Assembly (NCBI GenBank): GCA_028688015.1
Contig: JAQTZB010000001.1
Coordinates: 124,001-188,000 of the forward strand
Direction: 5' to 3'
Length of the DNA: 64,000 nucleotides
DNA from: Elusimicrobiales bacterium
Lineage (GTDB): Bacteria > Elusimicrobiota > Elusimicrobia > Elusimicrobiales > UBA9959
Notes under the pieces: generated by a model
Told to the model about the DNA's origin: nothing
Seen by the model: only the letters and a program-made list of their open reading frames with translations
Databases searched by the model: none
Part shown: positions 60,476 through 64,000 of the stretch, one piece after another
How positions within the stretch are numbered: position 1 is the stretch's first letter
Layout of the letters: every line of letters begins with the position of its first letter
Made by a program: the position numbers and the translations under genes

Positions 60476-61948
60476 TTATTCCCGCCCGGCCTCGTGCACC
60501 TGGATGTAGCGCCTCGCCAGCAGCAGGCCCACCGGCGTCAGCAGTGCCATACCGCCCACGATCAGCCAGATCATGTGCGAGCTGCGCGGGCCCTCGGCGG
60601 GGCAGTAGGCGGCCAGCAGGTAGCCGGACAGCCCGCCCGCGCCGAACTTGGCGAAGAAGTACGGCAGCATCGACAGCGCCAGGTAAGAGCCCTCCTGGCC
60701 TTTCGGGGCTATCGCCGAAGGGTATTCGTAGAGGCGCGGCGAGTAGAAGCATTCCCCCAGCGAGTAGATAATGACGCACAGCACGATAGCCGCGTAGAGC
60801 GGGTGCAGGGGGCCGGAGAGGTCCAGCCACCAGGAGATGGCGGCGCCGAAAGGCCCGTCCGCCAGCGGCTGGAACATGGCCGCGGGGACGGCCATCAGGA
60901 ACACCGACAGGGCCGCTATCGTGGTGCCGATGATGACGGTCTTGTAGGCCGTGAACTTCTGCGTCAGCGCGCCTATGACCGGGGCGAAGACGATCACGAT
61001 CACGGCGTTCAGGAAGCCGAACAGCCGCGCGAACGGCGCGCCCTCGCCGAGTTCGCGGATGACCACCTTGGGAAAGGTGTAGTAGAAGTGGTAAAGGATC
61101 AGCTTGACGAAGACCACGAAGGCGAAGAAAGTAAGGAAGCGGTAGAAGGTGGACTGCGTCCACAGCGAGCCGAAGATGCGCCACCAGTCCTTCAGCGCGT
61201 CGCGGCTGGAGAGCAGGGAGGCGCGAAGGAACGACTCGCCGGGATACTTGGAGACCGCGGGGGTTATCTTGACTCCCTCGTCGGTGGCCTCCGCGCCCTC
61301 GCGCATGGCCACCCAGGTCAGCAGCAGGTTCGGCAGTGTGCACAGCATGCCCAGCGCTATGATGGTCTGGTAGGTGCTGATCTGGATGCCGAGGTAAGGC
61401 ACGGTGAAATGGCCGTATTCGCCCAGGCCGCCGCGCACCTTGTCCACCACGTAGCTCGAGATGGCGAAGCCCACGTTCATCATTGAATAGTACATCGAGA
61501 AGGCGATGGAGCGCTGCTTGGTGGTGGTGAAGCGCCTCACGGCGGCCGCCATCACCGGCGTCTGCAGCGCTTCGCCCAGCGCCAGCGGGAACAGGCCGAA
61601 CGGTATGGCGATGTACTGCGCGGCGAAGAAGGCCATCACCAGGCGCGCCAGCGCCGCCAGGCCGAAGCCGGCGATCAGCGACTTGCGGATGCCGACGGCG
61701 TCGACGAGCGAGCCCACCATCACGGTGAAGGCCGTCATTATAACGGACCAGTAGCTGATGATCCAGCCCGCGTTCTTGTCGGAGAGGCGCAGATCCGAGG
61801 AGAGCCACAGCACCAGCACCGTGTTTACCAGGCCGTAGGCCAGGATGGTCATGATCTTGGTGGCGAAGATTATCCACAACTCGCGCATCGCGCCTTTGAG
61901 CACCGTGAATTTGCCTATAAAGGATTCTTCCGTGGTAGCGTCGGTCAT
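60476..61948 (-). CDS. Major facilitator superfamily transporter
   Basis: 490 residues with about 12 or more membrane helices. The loop between helices 2 and 3 reads GSLVDAVGIRKSL, the MFS motif A position, as found in POT/peptide-type carriers, and a long first half with FSMYYSMMNVGFAISSYVVD also recalls that group. The substrate cannot be assigned. It overlaps the HD-GYP gene by 4 nt, and the OmpR-type regulator follows 22 nt later. Confidence 0.8.
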   Translation of the reverse strand: MTDATTEESFIGKFTVLKGAMRELWIIFATKIMTILAYGLVNTVLVLWLSSDLRLSDKNAGWIISYWSVIMTAFTVMVGSLVDAVGIRKSLIAGFGLAALARLVMAFFAAQYIAIPFGLFPLALGEALQTPVMAAAVRRFTTTKQRSIAFSMYYSMMNVGFAISSYVVDKVRGGLGEYGHFTVPYLGIQISTYQTIIALGMLCTLPNLLLTWVAMREGAEATDEGVKITPAVSKYPGESFLRASLLSSRDALKDWWRIFGSLWTQSTFYRFLTFFAFVVFVKLILYHFYYTFPKVVIRELGEGAPFARLFGFLNAVIVIVFAPVIGALTQKFTAYKTVIIGTTIAALSVFLMAVPAAMFQPLADGPFGAAISWWLDLSGPLHPLYAAIVLCVIIYSLGECFYSPRLYEYPSAIAPKGQEGSYLALSMLPYFFAKFGAGGLSGYLLAAYCPAEGPRSSHMIWLIVGGMALLTPVGLLLARRYIQVHEAGRE

Positions 61949-62949
61949 TGTTCAGCCTTCTCCTTGGGGTCGAGCATCTGCTTGTAAAGTTCGTCGAAGC
62001 GCGGTGCCAGCTTCTTGAAAGCGTCCATTACCCGCGGGTCGAAATGTTCCGGCTTCATGCGGTCGTCGCCCTGCATGATGATGCGGCAGGCGCCTTCGTG
62101 GTCGTAGTTGGGCTTGTAGACGCGGGAGTTGCGCAGCGCGTCGTAGCAGTCGCAGATGGCGGTGATGCGGGCCTCGAGCGGGATCTCCTCGCCTTTGAGC
62201 CCCTTCGGGTAGCCGGTGCCGTCCCAGCGCTCGTGGTGACACAGCGCGATGCGCTTGCCGAACTCCAGGTGCGGGTGGTCGCCGATGATCATGGCGCCGA
62301 AGGTGGTGTGGTGCTTCATCTCCTCCATCTCCTCAGCCGTCAGGCGGCCGGGCTTCTTGAGGATGTGGCTGGGGATGTGCACCTTGCCCACGTCGTGCAG
62401 CGTGGCCTGGCTGTGGATCAGGTCTATGAATTTCTCCGACTGGCCCAGCTCCCGCGCCACCAGCGCCGCGTATTCGGCCACGCGCAGGATGTGGTTGCCG
62501 GTGTCCACGTCGTTGGCTTCGGCCGCCCTGGCCAGGGCGAGGATAAGGTAGTCGAAGGCGCCCTCGTATTCGGCGGAGCGCAGGATATTGCCGATGCGAA
62601 GCAGCAGCTCGGCCTGGTCGTATGGCTTGGAGAGGAACTCCTCGGCCCCCGACTCCATCCCCTTCATCTTGTTCTCCTTGTTGTCCATGGAGGTGATCAT
62701 GATGACGGGGATGTGGGCCAGCTGCGGGTCCGATTTTATCTTCTTGCAGACTTCGTGGCCGTTCATGACGGGCATGTTGATGTCGAGGAGCACAAGGTCG
62801 ACGGGCTTGGCGGCCAGCACCTCGAGGGCCTCCCGGCCGTGCAGGGCCGTCATGGTCTCGTAGCCGTGCGGCTTCAGCAGGGCCTCGAGGAGGTCCAGGT
62901 TGAAATCTTCGTCGTCGACGCAGAGGATCCGGCGGGCCCTGTTAGTCAT
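61945..62949 (-). CDS. Response regulator with HD-GYP domain, likely c-di-GMP phosphodiesterase
   Basis: 334 residues from the ATG at 62949; an in-frame TTG at 62967 overlaps the -10 box and is less likely. The receiver domain (about 5-125) has VDDEDFN, LVLLDINMPVMNG and FLSKPYDQ. The HD-GYP domain (about 130-325) has LHDVGKVHIP, HHTTFGAMI and the signature HHERWDGTGYPKGLKGEEIP. All these metal and substrate residues are intact, so it should hydrolyse cyclic di-GMP when activated by phosphorylation. It leads an operon that ends close to the giant adhesin promoter. Confidence 0.92.
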   Translation of the reverse strand: MTNRARRILCVDDEDFNLDLLEALLKPHGYETMTALHGREALEVLAAKPVDLVLLDINMPVMNGHEVCKKIKSDPQLAHIPVIMITSMDNKENKMKGMESGAEEFLSKPYDQAELLLRIGNILRSAEYEGAFDYLILALARAAEANDVDTGNHILRVAEYAALVARELGQSEKFIDLIHSQATLHDVGKVHIPSHILKKPGRLTAEEMEEMKHHTTFGAMIIGDHPHLEFGKRIALCHHERWDGTGYPKGLKGEEIPLEARITAICDCYDALRNSRVYKPNYDHEGACRIIMQGDDRMKPEHFDPRVMDAFKKLAPRFDELYKQMLDPKEKAEQ

Positions 62950-62957
62950 TCGTTTTG

Positions 62958-62963
62958 ATTGTA
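62958..62963 (-). promoter_or_regulatory. Candidate -10 box of the HD-GYP operon
   Basis: TACAAT on the minus strand, 8 nt before the ATG at 62949. The -35 region is weak (TGATTA, about 16 nt upstream). No Shine-Dalgarno is visible. Confidence 0.35.
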
Positions 62964-62970
62964 TCAAATT

Positions 62971-64000
62971 CTATTTTTTAATCAGCGCGGCGGCCGCCGC
63001 GGCCAGCGTGAACAGCAGCGCCAGCGGGCCCAGGAGCCAGCCGAAGCGGGTATAGGCGGTCCCACCGGAGGCCAGGCGGGCCTCAGCCAGCAGCACGCCC
63101 TCGGCGCCGCCGGGCAGCGCGGCGCGCAGCCGGCCCAGCGGGTCTATAACCTGCGATTCCCCCGACGAGGCAGCGCGCACGGCCCAGAGACCGGTCTCGG
63201 CGCTGCGGGCCTGCGACATGTCGGAATGCTGGCGGTGCTGCAGCAGCGTCCATTCCAGCGGGTCCAGCGTGGGGATGATCAGCAGCTCGGCGCCCTGGCG
63301 GGCCATCGCGCGCGCGCCGTCCTCGAAGGCCAGGTCGTAGCAGATCTGCGGGGCTAATCTGCCCAGCGGCGTGGCCAGCGGGGCCGGGGTCTTGTTTTTG
63401 GACAGACCAGCTTCCACGAACTGCACCGGGTGCATCTTGTTGTATACGCCGATGACTTTCTTGTCGCGGCCGAGGTGCAGCGTGAAATTCCCCCGCCTTA
63501 CCCCGCGCGCCGGGTCGGCGTTCACGCAGACGCCTATGACGGTTTCCGCTTTGGAGGGCTTGAGCTTTTTTGAGAGGTAAGAAACGTAGGACGGGCTGTC
63601 CGCCGCAGGGAACATCACCGAGCACTCCGGCCAGACCAGCAGGTCCGCGCCGGCGGCTTCCGGCGCGAGGCTCAACCGTACCAACTTGTTTATGTCGGAG
63701 CGCTCGGCCTGCACCAGGGCCGCCTTGAAAGGCCGGCCGGCCTCCGCCGGGAAGGCGGCGAGCCTGTGGCGGCCGTAGCCGGCCAGCCCGGAGAGGAAGA
63801 CAATAAAGAGGGCGGCTGGCAGCCAGGCCCGGCGCGGCAGCAGGGCCCACGCGGCGTTGGCGGCGGCTATGAAGGCCGACAGGCCGTAGACGCCCCAGAC
63901 GGAGAGCGACTGGAAGAAGACCGGCGCGTAGGTCTGGCTGTAGCCGAGGCCTAGCCAGGGGCATTCCAGCCACCAGATCTCGGAGCGGAAATATTCCAGG
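62971..64000 (-). CDS. lnt: Apolipoprotein N-acyltransferase, C-terminal part (partial)
   Basis: The frame runs off the window at 64000, so the N-terminus is missing; about 342 residues remain. The visible part begins LEYFRSEIWWLECPWLGLGY, a typical Lnt membrane-loop segment, then membrane helices and a nitrilase (CN hydrolase) domain. That domain has the catalytic triad Glu in LLVWPECSVM, Lys in GVYNKMHPVQF and Cys in APQICYDLAF. A last helix closes the protein (LLGPLALLFTLAAAAAALI). Lnt adds the third acyl chain to lipoproteins at the inner membrane, so the cell should have a diderm envelope. Confidence 0.92.
   Translation of the reverse strand, partial: LEYFRSEIWWLECPWLGLGYSQTYAPVFFQSLSVWGVYGLSAFIAAANAAWALLPRRAWLPAALFIVFLSGLAGYGRHRLAAFPAEAGRPFKAALVQAERSDINKLVRLSLAPEAAGADLLVWPECSVMFPAADSPSYVSYLSKKLKPSKAETVIGVCVNADPARGVRRGNFTLHLGRDKKVIGVYNKMHPVQFVEAGLSKNKTPAPLATPLGRLAPQICYDLAFEDGARAMARQGAELLIIPTLDPLEWTLLQHRQHSDMSQARSAETGLWAVRAASSGESQVIDPLGRLRAALPGGAEGVLLAEARLASGGTAYTRFGWLLGPLALLFTLAAAAAALIKK

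Overview
The window is 64 kb of GC-rich bacterial DNA. It is densely coded, and almost everything lies on the minus strand; the only convincing plus-strand gene is the RDD membrane protein at 14138-15031. The envelope is Gram-negative: it has Lnt, PorV/PorQ-type outer-membrane proteins, OmpA-type peptidoglycan-binding domains and many signal peptides. PorV-like proteins, FlgD-like C-terminal domains on huge surface proteins, a complete Bat operon, a speD/speE pair and a very short pyruvate kinase together make me favour Elusimicrobiota or a neighbouring phylum. That placement is inference from gene content; no rRNA or phylogenetic marker is present to settle it.

Layout, left to right. Positions 1-3150: the start of an unidentified gene, an ABC-F ATPase (Uup type) and a pyruvate kinase with no C-terminal domain. 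Positions 3164-3783: a small Ig-like protein with a strong promoter and a structured leader. Positions 3826-12576: one long operon, moxR - DUF58 - a membrane-anchored accessory protein - batA - batB/C fusion - batD - batE - rpiB, with a promoter and a terminator. Positions 12600-17042: a HEAT protein, a class II glutamine amidotransferase, the divergent RDD gene, a DksA-type zinc finger with a histone-like tail, and the polyamine genes speE and speD. Positions 17062-23895: a 1930-residue kelch/FN3 surface protein followed by its own PorV-like protein. Positions 23962-29413: a membrane-anchored CBM48 protein, tRNA-Gly(CCC), folE, an unknown exported protein, a rod-like structured element, cca and an acyl-CoA synthetase.

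The most striking part is 29447-57750. One operon encodes a protein that fuses the FliF C-terminal domain to a transmembrane helix and a FliG-like domain, followed by MotA, two different MotB/OmpA proteins, a CheY-like receiver, an SBBP-propeller surface protein, a PorV-like protein and a LysM/TPR protein. Directly upstream is a second unit: a 6046-residue protein made of about fifty tandem Ig-like domains, a free-standing copy of its C-terminal FlgD-like domain, and a PorV-TPR outer-membrane protein. No rod, hook, export or filament gene is present in this window. I read this as a candidate surface-motility or adhesin-moving machine: a reduced flagellar-type rotor and stator linked genetically to a giant adhesin and a PorV-dependent delivery route. 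That function is inferred from domains and gene order only.

Positions 57840-64000: an operon of an HD-GYP response regulator, an MFS transporter, an OmpR-type regulator, a sensor kinase and a single-domain receiver, then apolipoprotein N-acyltransferase running off the end. Three times in this window a large secreted protein with a C-terminal FlgD-like domain is followed directly (once through a small gene) by a PorV-like protein, which suggests dedicated cargo/porter pairs. Several genes also have a good -10 hexamer only 6-13 nt before the start codon and no Shine-Dalgarno sequence, which suggests leaderless mRNAs are common.
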